Program-made: the position numbers and the translations under genes
Assembly: GCF_005845215.1 (NCBI RefSeq)
Contig: NZ_SPHO01000019.1
Coordinates: 58,830 to 122,829 of the forward strand
DNA from: Clostridium sp. 1001271st1 H5
Lineage (GTDB): Bacteria; Bacillota; Clostridia; Lachnospirales; Lachnospiraceae
Reading direction: 5' to 3'
Length of the DNA stretch: 64,000 bases
Shown: one piece after another, positions 17,161-26,610 of the stretch
How the letters are laid out: every line of letters begins with the position of its first letter
Position numbering within the stretch: position 1 is the stretch's first letter
The notes under the pieces: generated by a model
Seen by the model: the letters and a program-made list of their open reading frames with translations, nothing else
Database searches by the model: none
What the model was told of the DNA's origin: nothing

Positions 17161-17285
17161 TGCCCGCCCCGCTGAAGCGGGCAGGTATTCGCTACCCGGA
17201 CGCAGCAACGCGGAGTTCGGGGAACCCCTATTTGCCCGCCCCGCCAAAGCGGGCAGGTATTCGCTACCCGGACGCAGCAGCGCTT
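17161..17285 (+). repeat. Two copies of a 50-base palindrome-bearing repeat
   Basis: Copies at about 17161-17212 and 17233-17284 (period 72). Each begins with a stem TGCCCGCCCCGC/GCGGGCA and continues with the same AGGTATTCGCTACCCGGACGC stretch; differences are only at a few positions, two of them in the hairpin loop. The first hairpin may end asnS transcription although no T run follows. Confidence 0.75.
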
Positions 17286-17314
17286 ATGGAACCATTACTT
17301 GACAGGAGGCAGAC

Positions 17315-18385
17315 ATGAAATTCATCCACACCGGGGATATCCACTGGGGTATGTGTCCCGATGCCAACAAACCCTGGGGCAAGGAACGTGCCCAGGCAAT
17401 CAAAGATACCTTCCGGATAATCATAGAAAAAACAAAAGAGATGGATGTGGACTGCTTATTCATCAGCGGAGACCTGTTTCACAGGCAGCCGCTGATGAAA
17501 GACCTTAAGGAGGTCAATTATCTCTTCTCCACCATTCCCACCGTAAAGGTCATCCTGATAGCAGGCAATCATGACCGCATCAGGGAGAACTCTGCCCTGC
17601 TAAGCTTTACCTGGAGTCCTAATGTAACCTTTATCATGGATGAGGACCTGACCTCTGTATACTTTGAGGACATTAACACCGAGGTTCACGGATTCAGCTA
17701 TCACACAGCTGAAATTAAGGCTCCCCTGCTGGAAGATATACAGGTCCCCCTGAACAGCCGGATTCAGATTCTCATGGCCCATGGCGGCGACGCCGCCCAC
17801 CTGCCGATTAACTTTAACAGTCTGGAGCTGTCCCCATTTTCCTACATTGCCCTGGGACATATCCACAAGCCCCACGTCCTGGCTGACGGAAAGATTGCTT
17901 ACTGCGGCTCCCCCGAACCCCTGGACCTGACAGAGACAGGCGCCCATGGCTTCTATGCAGGTGAGATTCATCCTGTCACCAGAAAGCTGGTAAGCCTCCG
18001 GTTCATCCCGGCAGCCAGCCTCCAGTACATACCTCTGGCCGTGAATGTGTCCAAAGATACCACCAACGGCGAACTGTGCGACCGGATATCAAATGAAATT
18101 GAAAACCGGGGTTCCCAGCACATTTACCGGTTCCGAATCAGGGGCATGAGGGACCCTGATATTGAATTTGACCTGGAGCAGTTATCGGACAAATACAGGA
18201 TTGCTGAAATTATTGATGACTCTGAACCCCAGTATGATTTTTCAGCCCTGTTTGCCGAACATTCCAGCGACATGATTGGGTTCTATATCCAGGCCCTCCA
18301 AAAAGAAGATATGAGTCCGGTGGAGAAGAAAGCCCTGTATTACGGGGTAAATGCCCTTCTGCATACCACCGATGAAAGGAGCTGA
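17315..18385 (+). CDS. DNA repair exonuclease, YhaO/SbcD-like metallophosphoesterase
   Basis: 356 residues. Calcineurin-type phosphoesterase motifs in order: GDIHWG (about 8-13), GDLFH (about 53), GNHDR (about 88), and GHIHKPH (about 190), which bind two metals. By family it is the nuclease subunit that works with a large SbcC/Rad50-like ATPase, here encoded 4 bases downstream. Start ATG follows ACAGGAGG. The C-terminal third is the family's capping/interaction region. Confidence 0.9.
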   Translation: MKFIHTGDIHWGMCPDANKPWGKERAQAIKDTFRIIIEKTKEMDVDCLFISGDLFHRQPLMKDLKEVNYLFSTIPTVKVILIAGNHDRIRENSALLSFTWSPNVTFIMDEDLTSVYFEDINTEVHGFSYHTAEIKAPLLEDIQVPLNSRIQILMAHGGDAAHLPINFNSLELSPFSYIALGHIHKPHVLADGKIAYCGSPEPLDLTETGAHGFYAGEIHPVTRKLVSLRFIPAASLQYIPLAVNVSKDTTNGELCDRISNEIENRGSQHIYRFRIRGMRDPDIEFDLEQLSDKYRIAEIIDDSEPQYDFSALFAEHSSDMIGFYIQALQKEDMSPVEKKALYYGVNALLHTTDERS

Positions 18386-18389
18386 ACCC

Positions 18390-20255
18390 ATGAAGATATT
18401 AAGTCTGCACATCGAGGGCTTCGGTAAATTCCATGACCTGGATATCTCCTTTAAGGATGGGCTGAATGTGGTGTACGGCAAGAATGAGGCCGGCAAATCC
18501 ACCCTTCACACCTTTATCAGGGGAATGCTCTTTGGTATTGAGAAACAGAGGGGCAGGGCGGCCAGGAATGACGTGTACAGCAAGTACGAACCCTGGAAGG
18601 GAAGCGGCACCTATGAGGGCTGGATGCGGCTGGAAAGCGAAGGACAGATATACCGTATCCAGAGAAGATTCCAGAAGCAGAACAAGGAGCTGACCATTGT
18701 CAATGAAACCCTGGGAAGGGAGGCAGAACCCACCAGAGCCCTTCTGGACCAGCTGCGCTGCGGCCTGTCGGAAACAGCCTACGACAACACCATCAGCATC
18801 GGTCAGTTAAAATGCGCCACGGACGGGGGCATGGTGGCTGAGCTCCGCAATTACATCGCCAATCTCAATACCTCCGGCAGCATTGCCCTCAACATAACCA
18901 AGGCAACTGCCTACTTAAAGAGTCAGAGGCGGGAGCTGGAAAATCAGATGGTGCCTGAGGCAGCCCGCAGCTATACTGCTCTTTTGGGGGATATCCGCAA
19001 GACAGAGCAGGAAATATCCGCGCCTCAGTATGCCAATCAGCTGATTGAGTACCGTAATAAGAAGAGTGAAATCAGGAAACAACTGGACAGCTGTCAGAAG
19101 GAAAAGGAGGGGCTGCTTGAAAAGTCCGCCAAGGGGCGGCAGATTCTATTAAACAGCCAGTTTACTGACCAGGAATCCGTGCAGAGCTACATGGAGGACA
19201 CCAGAAAGCTTTACGGCGACTATCAGAACACCCTGGCTGCCTGCAGTAAGAAATCCAGGACTGTCTGCGCCGTATTCATGTTCCTTATTACCCTGGCCTT
19301 TGCAGGAGCCGCAGGTCTGTGCCTGGCTGCGCCTGACCTGGTCCGCTCCCTTGTACTCCTTCCGGTACCGCTTACTGCCGCCGCAGGCATATCCGGAGCC
19401 ATTGCCCTGGCTGGCTGCATCACCGGAATCCTTAAGCTGGGGAAAAACCGCCGGTTCCGAAAGGAACTGGACACCAGCACCCGCCTTCTCCAGGAGATAT
19501 TTGCCCGTCACCTGGGGGATTCCAGTATATCCCAGGAGGCCATGAATGCATTGGAGGGCCGGATGGCTGAGTTCCTCCGTCTCAGCAAGGCAGTGGAACA
19601 GTCTGAACAGACCCTGGTGCAGCTGTCTGAGGAAATTGGAAAGCTTCAGTCCAGCGAGGACCAGTTCTCCCAGGAGATAGAACAGCAGCAGCGTATCCAA
19701 TGGGAACTGGAGCAGAAACTGGAGCATCTGGCCGACTGCAAGACAAGGGCTGAGGCCCTGAAACATGTGCTGGCGGAAAATGAACGCATACAGGAGGAAC
19801 TGGATGCCATCGACCTGGCCCAGGACACCATGACCACCCTGTCCACCTCTATCCGCGATTCCTTTGGATTATACCTGAACAGGGAGGCTTCTGACCTGAT
19901 ATCCGGCATCACCGGGGGAATCTACACCAGCATGAGCATTGACGAAAACTTAGACGTGTTCATGAACACGCCGTCCAAGCTGGTTCCCATAGAACAGGTC
20001 AGCAGCGGCACCATGGACCAGATTTATCTGGCCCTGCGCCTGGCCGCCGCCAAGCTGGTCCAGAACGGCCGGGGGGATACCATGCCTCTGATTTTTGACG
20101 ACAGCTTTGTGCTGTATGATGATGAGAGGTTAAAAACAGCGTTAAAATGGCTAGTGAAGGCATATGATAACCAGATTATTGTATTTACCTGCCACCAGAG
20201 GGAGGCACAGCTGCTGACGGCAAATCAGGTGAAGTATCATCTTATACGCATATAA
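18390..20255 (+). CDS. SbcC/YhaN-like ATPase, partner of the YhaO-like nuclease
   Basis: 621 residues. N-terminal Walker A (GKNEAGKST, about residues 32-40), two long coiled-coil stretches (about 190-270 and 390-490) around two central membrane-like hydrophobic helices (about 295-355), and a C-terminal signature plus Walker B (PLIFDDSFVLYDDERL). YhaN-type ATPases with a membrane insertion fit this layout. ATG 18390 is preferred over 18351 because AAAGGAG lies 8 bases before it. The operon ends at the terminator at 20307. Confidence 0.87.
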   Translation: MKILSLHIEGFGKFHDLDISFKDGLNVVYGKNEAGKSTLHTFIRGMLFGIEKQRGRAARNDVYSKYEPWKGSGTYEGWMRLESEGQIYRIQRRFQKQNKELTIVNETLGREAEPTRALLDQLRCGLSETAYDNTISIGQLKCATDGGMVAELRNYIANLNTSGSIALNITKATAYLKSQRRELENQMVPEAARSYTALLGDIRKTEQEISAPQYANQLIEYRNKKSEIRKQLDSCQKEKEGLLEKSAKGRQILLNSQFTDQESVQSYMEDTRKLYGDYQNTLAACSKKSRTVCAVFMFLITLAFAGAAGLCLAAPDLVRSLVLLPVPLTAAAGISGAIALAGCITGILKLGKNRRFRKELDTSTRLLQEIFARHLGDSSISQEAMNALEGRMAEFLRLSKAVEQSEQTLVQLSEEIGKLQSSEDQFSQEIEQQQRIQWELEQKLEHLADCKTRAEALKHVLAENERIQEELDAIDLAQDTMTTLSTSIRDSFGLYLNREASDLISGITGGIYTSMSIDENLDVFMNTPSKLVPIEQVSSGTMDQIYLALRLAAAKLVQNGRGDTMPLIFDDSFVLYDDERLKTALKWLVKAYDNQIIVFTCHQREAQLLTANQVKYHLIRI

Positions 20256-20306
20256 AGCAGAAAAACGTTGGCAAAATCATCCATCACAGACGGTTGGGCG
20301 GTATTG

Positions 20307-20335
20307 CGGACTCCCCGGAGTCCGTTTTCTGTTTT
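20307..20335 (+). terminator. Terminator of the yhaO-yhaN-like operon
   Basis: CGGACTCCCCGGAGTCCG stem followed by TTTTCTGTTTT, 50 bases after the stop. Confidence 0.8.
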
Positions 20336-20348
20336 CCCGCACAAGGAA

Positions 20349-20400
20349 GGAGCCGTTGCTCCATAGACATGAGTTATCTATGGAGGAACGGCCCCTTTTT
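20349..20400. terminator. Second hairpin terminator between convergent operons
   Basis: A long stem (GGAGCCGTTGCTCCATAGA with its complement, one bulge) followed by TTTTT on the plus strand. On the minus strand it directly follows the ridA stop and could protect that mRNA end. Confidence 0.65.
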
Positions 20401-20403
20401 AAG

Positions 20404-20760
20404 CTAGTCTTTATTAATCTTTGCCGCGGTCAGCGTGATTTCAACCAGGTAACCGTCGGTCAAAACAGACTGGGCAGTGGTTCTGGCAGGCATGCAGCCC
20501 GAATCAAACCAGGCATCCCAAACAGCATTAAATTCGTCAAACATAGACCAATCATGGATGTCAATCTTTGCATAGAGGATATGGTTCTTATCGGAGCCAA
20601 ACTGTTCCAGCAGCTCATCCAGGCGGTGGGTCAGGGCAGCCATCTGCTCGGTCATGGTGGGCTGCTTTCCGGCAGCGATGTGTCCGGTAAAGTACAGAAC
20701 ACCATTATACTCCGTTACCCTTGCAAAGTGTTTACACATATCATGTCTAATAATTTCCAT
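20404..20760 (-). CDS. RidA family protein
   Basis: 118 residues, one YjgF/YER057c/UK114 domain. RidA proteins hydrolyse reactive enamine/imine intermediates made by PLP enzymes. The Arg of CMPARTT (about residue 93) and the Glu of LVEIT (about 108) fit the carboxylate-binding and catalytic positions of active members, although the sequence is divergent, so the substrate may differ. It is the last gene of the first dipeptide ABC operon, 58 bases after the binding-protein stop, behind AAGGAGAG. Confidence 0.85.
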   Translation of the reverse strand: MEIIRHDMCKHFARVTEYNGVLYFTGHIAAGKQPTMTEQMAALTHRLDELLEQFGSDKNHILYAKIDIHDWSMFDEFNAVWDAWFDSGCMPARTTAQSVLTDGYLVEITLTAAKINKD

Positions 20761-20818
20761 TGATATCTCTCCTTAAAGTTTTTTATTTTATTATAAAAGT
20801 TGAACCCAGTATAAAACG

Positions 20819-22495
20819 CTATTTCGATTTGACAATTGCCAGACGGGGCAGACTCACAGGGTTCGGTTCAAAGTTTGTCAGGGTGGAACGGACGCCGAAA
20901 ATGTTCTCTGAGTTGTGCAGGGGAATCATATAAACTTCTTCACGCAAAATGTCGATAACCTTGGCATAGTCTGCTGCGCGCTCTTCTTTATCCAGACTGC
21001 TCTGGGCAGTTTCCATCAGCTTGTCGATTTCCGGATTTCGGATGCCCGCATAGTTTCTTCTGAAAGGACCGGTGGAGTGCATATAAGGGTAGTAGAACTG
21101 GCCGTCCTTGCCGGTGGGGGCAAAGGCGCAGATGACAACATCATGGATTCCCTTGCTGTACTCAGCCATCAGCGTTGCGAATTCCATAATGGAAACATCG
21201 ACCTTAACACCGATAGCGCCCCAGTTGTTCTGGAGGATTTCCGCAAGGTCAATACGGTTCTGGCTTTCGTTGGTCCAGAGCTTAATAGTGAAACCATCGG
21301 GATAACCTGCCTCGGCCAGCAGTTCCTTGGCCTTCTCGGGGTTGTACTCCAACAGGGCTTTATGCTTTTCAGGATCAGCGGGATGGTAGCCTTCATTCTG
21401 GGGAGTGAAGAAGCTGTCGTGCTTCCTGCCGGTGCCGGAGAAAACAGTGTCAACAATGGTATCCAGGTCAAGCGCATAGGCCAGGGCCTCACGGACCTTC
21501 TTATTGTCCAGCGGAGCGACCGTGCAGTTGAACACAATGTTGGATGTGGTAAAGGTATCGCAGGTCCAGATATCGCAGTTGGGATTCTGGCGCAGGGAGT
21601 CCACGGAGGTGGTCAGAGGCTGCATGCAGATATCCACGTCACCGGCCTCGAACGCCAGGGTTCTTGCGGTGGAGTCGGTTATAATACGGAATACCAGGTT
21701 CTTGAACTCCGGCTTTTCGCCCCAGTAATTCTCATTGCGCTCGAAAACAATGCGGTCACCGGCAATCCACTCAACAAACTTGTAGGGTCCTGTACCTGCG
21801 CCGTTCAAATCCCGGACAAGGGCCTCCGGAGTCGAACTTTCTATGGCCTTCTTGCTCAGAACGCAGTCCGCAGGGTCGCTCATAAAATCCTCCATGGGAG
21901 GGAAGGGCTCAAAGGTAACGATGTCCAGGGTATAGTCGTCGATAACCTTGCATTTCTCCAAATCATACATGTTGTAGAAGGAGCTTTGCAGCGGCAGCTC
22001 ATTGCCGCGCTGGTACATGAACAAAACATCCTCAGCTGTCATCTTTTCTCCGTTGTGGAAGTAAACGTCATCTCTCAGATGGAACCGGATTGTGGTATCA
22101 TCCAGGTTCTCCCAGGATTTTGCCAGGACACCTTCATATTCCATGGTTGCGTCATTACGCCTCAGCAGGCCTTCGCAGTGGACCTTTGAAACCAGGGTGG
22201 CGGCGCTGTCGGACAGCTGGAAAATGTCCAGGGATGCAGGCTCGCTGGCCAGAGCAACGGTAAGCGTGTCTTCGACGGCAGTGACAGGCAGATTCGCCTG
22301 AGGCGTATTGTCTGTGTAGGTGGAATTAATTTTGTCGCCTGTTTCAATGATAACGCCGGCCTTTGTCCCGGCAGACTCGCCGGACACAGCACTACTCCCC
22401 TGCTCAGACGGTGAACCGCCGTTCTTGCTGCCGCAGCCAGCTAATGAACCCAGCACCATGACCATTGCCAGAACCAGTGCTAATTTCCTTTTCAT
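20819..22495 (-). CDS. ABC transporter substrate-binding lipoprotein (peptide/nickel/opine family)
   Basis: 558 residues; signal peptide with lipobox LAGC (Cys about 22) and a low-complexity Ser/Gly linker, then a family 5 solute-binding domain (SBP_bac_5). It captures a di- or oligopeptide, or a related amino-acid derivative, outside the cell for the permease genes upstream. Start ATG 22495 follows TAAGGAGG; the longer frame to 22561 has no site. It sits after the ATPase genes and before ridA, an unusual order since binding proteins are often first. Confidence 0.92.
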   Translation of the reverse strand: MKRKLALVLAMVMVLGSLAGCGSKNGGSPSEQGSSAVSGESAGTKAGVIIETGDKINSTYTDNTPQANLPVTAVEDTLTVALASEPASLDIFQLSDSAATLVSKVHCEGLLRRNDATMEYEGVLAKSWENLDDTTIRFHLRDDVYFHNGEKMTAEDVLFMYQRGNELPLQSSFYNMYDLEKCKVIDDYTLDIVTFEPFPPMEDFMSDPADCVLSKKAIESSTPEALVRDLNGAGTGPYKFVEWIAGDRIVFERNENYWGEKPEFKNLVFRIITDSTARTLAFEAGDVDICMQPLTTSVDSLRQNPNCDIWTCDTFTTSNIVFNCTVAPLDNKKVREALAYALDLDTIVDTVFSGTGRKHDSFFTPQNEGYHPADPEKHKALLEYNPEKAKELLAEAGYPDGFTIKLWTNESQNRIDLAEILQNNWGAIGVKVDVSIMEFATLMAEYSKGIHDVVICAFAPTGKDGQFYYPYMHSTGPFRRNYAGIRNPEIDKLMETAQSSLDKEERAADYAKVIDILREEVYMIPLHNSENIFGVRSTLTNFEPNPVSLPRLAIVKSK

Positions 22496-22526
22496 AAATG
22501 AATCCTCCTTAGATTGTATTTGTTTC

Positions 22527-23471
22527 TTACTGAATATGATGGCAGGCAGCAAAATGCCCAAGGCTGTCGCCAGTCAGTGAGGGATTTCTTTTAAAGCATT
22601 CCCCGTCAGCATAAGGGCAGCGGGGAGCAAACCGGCAGCCGGGCTTGGGGTTAACGGGAGATGTCAGCTCTCCCTTCAGAAAAATCCTTTCTCGTTTTAC
22701 GCCCAGGCTGGGAATGGGGATTGCGGAAAGCAAAGCTTTGGTATAGGGGTGGCGCGGGTCCTTAAACAGCTCATCGGAGCCGCACTTTTCCACCACCTGA
22801 CCCAGATACATCACCATAATTTCATCTGAGATGTGCTTGACAACGGATAAATCATGGGTGATGAAAATGTATGTCAGCCCAAGCTGCTCCTGCAAATCCT
22901 GCATCAGGTTCAGAATCTGGGCCTGAATGGAAACATCCAGCGCGGATACCGGCTCATCACACACTATAAACTTTGGGTTAAGAGCCAAGGCCCTGGCAAT
23001 ACCAATACGCTGACGGCGTCCGCCGTCCAACTCATGAGGATAGCTTCCTGCCAGCCGTCTGGCCAAACCCACAAGCTCCATCAATTCATCCACACGTTTA
23101 TCAATCTCCCTGGCTGGTAATTTCTCACAGCAGCGCAGCGGCTCTGCAATAATCTGCCTAACGGTCATTCGGGGATTCAGGGATGAGAAGGGGTCCTGAA
23201 AGATGATTTGCATGTCCGTGTGCAGTTTTTTCAGTTCCTTTCCTCTGGCATTGGTAATCTTTTTTCCGTCAAAACAGATTTCTCCTTCGGTGGTGTCCAG
23301 CAGACGTACAATGGTACGGCCCAGTGTGGACTTGCCGCAGCCGGACTCTCCTACGATTCCCAGGGTTTTGCCTGCCTCCAGAGTAAAAGACACATCATCC
23401 ACAGCATGCAGCCAGCCGTCAGGCACATGGAAATATTTTTTCAGGTTTCTGATTTCCAGTAGCGCACTCAT
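22527..23471 (-). CDS. Dipeptide/oligopeptide ABC transporter ATPase, DppF/OppF type
   Basis: 314 residues. Walker A GESGCGKST, signature in the form LDGGRRQR (instead of canonical LSGGQ), Walker B FIVCDEPVSAL, H-loop FITHDLS, and the oligopeptide-type C-terminal domain with a Cys cluster (CRFAPRCPYA...C) that may hold an Fe-S or Zn site. Cytoplasmic energy-coupling subunit. ATG 23471 overlaps the upstream dppD-like stop by four bases behind AGGAGGG. Confidence 0.93.
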   Translation of the reverse strand: MSALLEIRNLKKYFHVPDGWLHAVDDVSFTLEAGKTLGIVGESGCGKSTLGRTIVRLLDTTEGEICFDGKKITNARGKELKKLHTDMQIIFQDPFSSLNPRMTVRQIIAEPLRCCEKLPAREIDKRVDELMELVGLARRLAGSYPHELDGGRRQRIGIARALALNPKFIVCDEPVSALDVSIQAQILNLMQDLQEQLGLTYIFITHDLSVVKHISDEIMVMYLGQVVEKCGSDELFKDPRHPYTKALLSAIPIPSLGVKRERIFLKGELTSPVNPKPGCRFAPRCPYADGECFKRNPSLTGDSLGHFAACHHIQ

Positions 23472-24457
23472 TCCAATCCCTCCTTTTCTGCGCAGGCACA
23501 AAGATGGCACTTGACCATATGGCCTGGAGAGACTTCCAATTCCGCTGGTTTAACCTTACTGCAAATCTCCATGCAGTGCTCACAGCGGTCATGGAACGGG
23601 CAGCCGTCCGGAAGATTCATCGGATCAGGCATCAGGCCTTCAATGGGCTTCAGCCTGTGAACATCTTTGTCAATGTTTGGTATACAGCCAAACAGGCCAA
23701 CGGTGTAGGGATGCCTGGCATTCTCAAAAATATCTAACAGATTCCCATACTCCACAATCTCACCGGCATAGATGATGGCCACCACATCACAATTCTCAAC
23801 CACTAAGCCAAGGTCGTGGGTAATCAGAATCATGGAGGTCTGCAGTTCATTCCTCAGAGTACGAATCATATCCAGCACCTGGGCCTGAATCGTGACATCC
23901 AGGGCAGTGGTGGGTTCATCGGCAATAAGCAGCTCCGGGTTGCAGCACAGCGCAATGGCAATGACCACTCTCTGTTTCATTCCGCCGGAAAACTGATGGG
24001 GGTAGTCGTTGAAGCGCTCCACCCTTATGCCCACCTTTTCCAAGGTTCCCTGGGCCTTTGCCGCAAGTTCTTCTCTGGAGAGATGCGGCTCATGAATCTG
24101 CAGGGACTCCATGACCTGCTCGCCAATTGTCATGACCGGATTCAGGGAGGTCATGGGGTCCTGAAAAATCATGGAAACCTTTTTGCCCCGGTATTTTCGC
24201 AGGGTCTCCTTATCCATGGCAAGGACATCCCGGCCTTCAAAATGAATCTCACCGCTGATAATCCGGGCGGGAGGCTCGGACAGAAGCCGCAGGATTCCCA
24301 GGGCAGTGGTGGTTTTTCCGGCGCCGGTTTCGCCTACCAGGCCCAGAGACTGTCCCCTGCTCAGGGCCAGATTCATCCCATTAACAGCTTCCACAATGCC
24401 GCTGTCAGTTTCATAGTGAATCACAAGATTCTTTATATCTAATAATGTTTCGCTCAT
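23468..24457 (-). CDS. Dipeptide/oligopeptide ABC transporter ATPase, DppD/OppD type
   Basis: 329 residues. Walker A GETGAGKTT, signature FSGGMKQR, Walker B LLIADEPTTAL, switch LITHDLG, and the C-terminal Cys motif (CPFHDRCEHCMEIC). It pairs with the DppF-type subunit as an ATPase heterodimer. ATG 24457 is chosen; a TTG four codons upstream sits on the AAGGAG itself. Followed by dppF with a 4-base overlap. Confidence 0.93.
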   Translation of the reverse strand: MSETLLDIKNLVIHYETDSGIVEAVNGMNLALSRGQSLGLVGETGAGKTTTALGILRLLSEPPARIISGEIHFEGRDVLAMDKETLRKYRGKKVSMIFQDPMTSLNPVMTIGEQVMESLQIHEPHLSREELAAKAQGTLEKVGIRVERFNDYPHQFSGGMKQRVVIAIALCCNPELLIADEPTTALDVTIQAQVLDMIRTLRNELQTSMILITHDLGLVVENCDVVAIIYAGEIVEYGNLLDIFENARHPYTVGLFGCIPNIDKDVHRLKPIEGLMPDPMNLPDGCPFHDRCEHCMEICSKVKPAELEVSPGHMVKCHLCACAEKEGLE

Positions 24458-24488
24458 AATCTGTCTCAACTCCTTGCTTAACAGCTGC

Positions 24489-25382
24489 TTACCGTTTCAT
24501 TCTGGGATCCAGAGCATCCCGCAATCCGTCGCCAAGCAGGTTCAGCGCCAGAATAACCATCATAATTGCCAGACCGGGAAACAGTGCCATATACCATTCA
24601 TTCAGCAGATACGCCTTACCGGTGTTCAGCATACTGCCCCATTCGGGCGTGGGAGGCTGAATACCCAGTCCAATGTAGCTCAATGATGCACAGGTCAGAA
24701 TCGCACTCGCAACGCCTAACGTGGAACGGACGATGATGGGGGCCAGACAATTGGGAAGAATATGGCGCAGGACAATCCGCAAATCACTGGCGCCGCCGGC
24801 CCGCGCGGCTTCAATATATTCCTGGTCCTTAACGGTAAGAACCGAGGCACGCACAGTCCTGGCATAGGAGGGAATCGTACCGATGCCTGCCGCAATCATC
24901 AGGTTAACTAAACCGGAGCCCAGGGCAGCGGCAATGGAAATTGCCAGCAGGGTGCTGGGGATTGCCATCAGAACATCCATGCAGCGCATAATCACATTAT
25001 CTGACTTACCGCCGTAGTAGCCTGCGGCCGCACCTAAAAGGGTGCCGGTGATACAGGCGAATCCAACAGCGATAAAGCCAACCACAATGGATGTTCTGGC
25101 ACCATATATAATACGGCTTAAGATATCCCGTCCAAAGTTGTCTGTTCCCATAGGATGCCACAGATTGGGCCACTGTAATGCTTCCGCAGGACGCTGCTCA
25201 TCCAAACCATAGGGAGCCAGAAGAGCCGGAACCAGCGCACAGCACAGCAGAATACATATAATGACCAGTCCCATCATAGCCTTCTTATCCCGTTTCAGAC
25301 GAATCCAGGCTTCCCCCCACTGGGAGGTTCCATATTTTTTTGTGACTCTGCGGGGTTTTCCCCCGGTCGTTGCTTTCATCAT
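24489..25382 (-). CDS. Dipeptide ABC transporter permease, DppC type
   Basis: 297 residues, about six membrane helices with a charged N-terminal tail. The EAA loop that docks to the ATPase is seen as EYIEAARAGGASDLRIVLRH, and the N-terminal GTDNFGRDILSR motif is typical of OppC/DppC. It follows dppB by 42 bases. Confidence 0.93.
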   Translation of the reverse strand: MMKATTGGKPRRVTKKYGTSQWGEAWIRLKRDKKAMMGLVIICILLCCALVPALLAPYGLDEQRPAEALQWPNLWHPMGTDNFGRDILSRIIYGARTSIVVGFIAVGFACITGTLLGAAAGYYGGKSDNVIMRCMDVLMAIPSTLLAISIAAALGSGLVNLMIAAGIGTIPSYARTVRASVLTVKDQEYIEAARAGGASDLRIVLRHILPNCLAPIIVRSTLGVASAILTCASLSYIGLGIQPPTPEWGSMLNTGKAYLLNEWYMALFPGLAIMMVILALNLLGDGLRDALDPRMKR

Positions 25383-25424
25383 AAATCAGACCTTTCTTTG
25401 CGTGTGTTATTTGCCAGAAACCGG

Positions 25425-26396
25425 TCAGGTCTCACTTTGGGCAATGAGGTTTTTAATCTTTCTTTTGGTCTGGTAAATGGATTTCAGTCTGGGATCCACA
25501 AAGGTGTATATAATATCTACCAGCAGGTTCAAAAGACTGAACATGACAGCAATTACAACCACAGCTCCTTGGATAGTCGGATAATCACGGGCTTTAATGG
25601 ACTGAATCATCAGCATCCCTATACCGGGAATTGCAAAAACCGTTTCTGTAACAATGGCGCCGCCCAGCATACTGCCCAGCTGAATAGCAATCGCTGTAAT
25701 GATTGGAATCATCGAGTTTCTTAATGCATGGGAAATAATCACTTTTCGTTCGGTCTGGCCTTTTGCCCGGGCAGTCCGTATGTAGTCCTGGCGGATAACC
25801 TCCAGCATACTGGAACGGGTAATCCTGACTAGCGATGCCATGGCGCCGGTACCGATGGTCAGAACCGGCATAAACCAGTGGGCCGGTGTTGTAAACCCGT
25901 AGCTTGGAAACCATCCCAGCTTAACGGAGAACAGAATAATTGTCATTAAGCCTTGCCAGAATGCAGGCATTGCCACACCAATCAGAGCCAGTACCATCAG
26001 CAGATTATCAATCCAGGTATTCTGCTTGATGGCGGAGATAATTCCAATGGGAATGGAAAGAATCACCGCAAATGCCGCGCTTGTTAATGACAAGAGTATT
26101 GTTGTAGGCAGCCGGTCCATGACCTCCTCCAAAACAGGACGCTTTGTTTTGTAAGATGTACCCAAATCCCCGTGGAGCACGATATTTTTGGTATAATTGA
26201 GAAACCGGACCGGGAACGGCTTGTTGAGTCCCAGGTCTTCCCGAATCTGCTCCACAACCTCCACCGAGGCAGCGTCACCGGCAATCATTTCCGCAGGATC
26301 TCCGGGAGAAATCTCGTTCATGGTAAACACCAGGAACAAAACTCCCAGGAGAACCGGAATCATCATCAAAATTCGCTTAAAGATATATTTTAGCAC
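25425..26396 (-). CDS. Dipeptide ABC transporter permease, DppB type
   Basis: 323 residues, about six helices. The N-terminal MLKYIFKRIL with an early helix and PGDPAE motif, and the EAA loop DYIRTARAKGQTERKV, identify DppB/OppB. Start is GTG at 26396 behind GGGGGTGA. First gene of the operon dppB-dppC-dppD-dppF-SBP-ridA, divergent from the two-component system, which probably controls it. Confidence 0.93.
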   Translation of the reverse strand: MLKYIFKRILMMIPVLLGVLFLVFTMNEISPGDPAEMIAGDAASVEVVEQIREDLGLNKPFPVRFLNYTKNIVLHGDLGTSYKTKRPVLEEVMDRLPTTILLSLTSAAFAVILSIPIGIISAIKQNTWIDNLLMVLALIGVAMPAFWQGLMTIILFSVKLGWFPSYGFTTPAHWFMPVLTIGTGAMASLVRITRSSMLEVIRQDYIRTARAKGQTERKVIISHALRNSMIPIITAIAIQLGSMLGGAIVTETVFAIPGIGMLMIQSIKARDYPTIQGAVVVIAVMFSLLNLLVDIIYTFVDPRLKSIYQTKRKIKNLIAQSET

Positions 26397-26530
26397 AAAT
26401 CTTCACCCCCTTCATTCTGCATATAATATTGACGTAAATCCTGTATCATTAACGCACCTTAATTGTAGATTATAACAGTGGCAAGATAAACTCAGTATTT
26501 TATGATTTGGTTGAATATTTTCATTTTCTA

Positions 26531-26559
26531 TTCAAAAAAGCATGTACATAGTATATAAT
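26531..26559 (+). promoter_or_regulatory. Promoter of the two-component system
   Basis: TTCAAA, 17-base spacer, TATAAT, 52 bases before the kinase start. Confidence 0.6.
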
Positions 26560-26610
26560 GGCTAAAAGCAGATTGGATGCCGGAGCATGAACAAAATACA
26601 GGGGGGCGGT

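Noticed and set aside
17161..17285. CRISPR array
   Set aside because: Only two palindromic units, with a 20-base gap and no cas gene.
20915..22189. 424-codon plus-strand frame opposite the binding-protein gene
   Set aside because: Antisense shadow of a clear SBP_bac_5 gene; composition follows the other strand.
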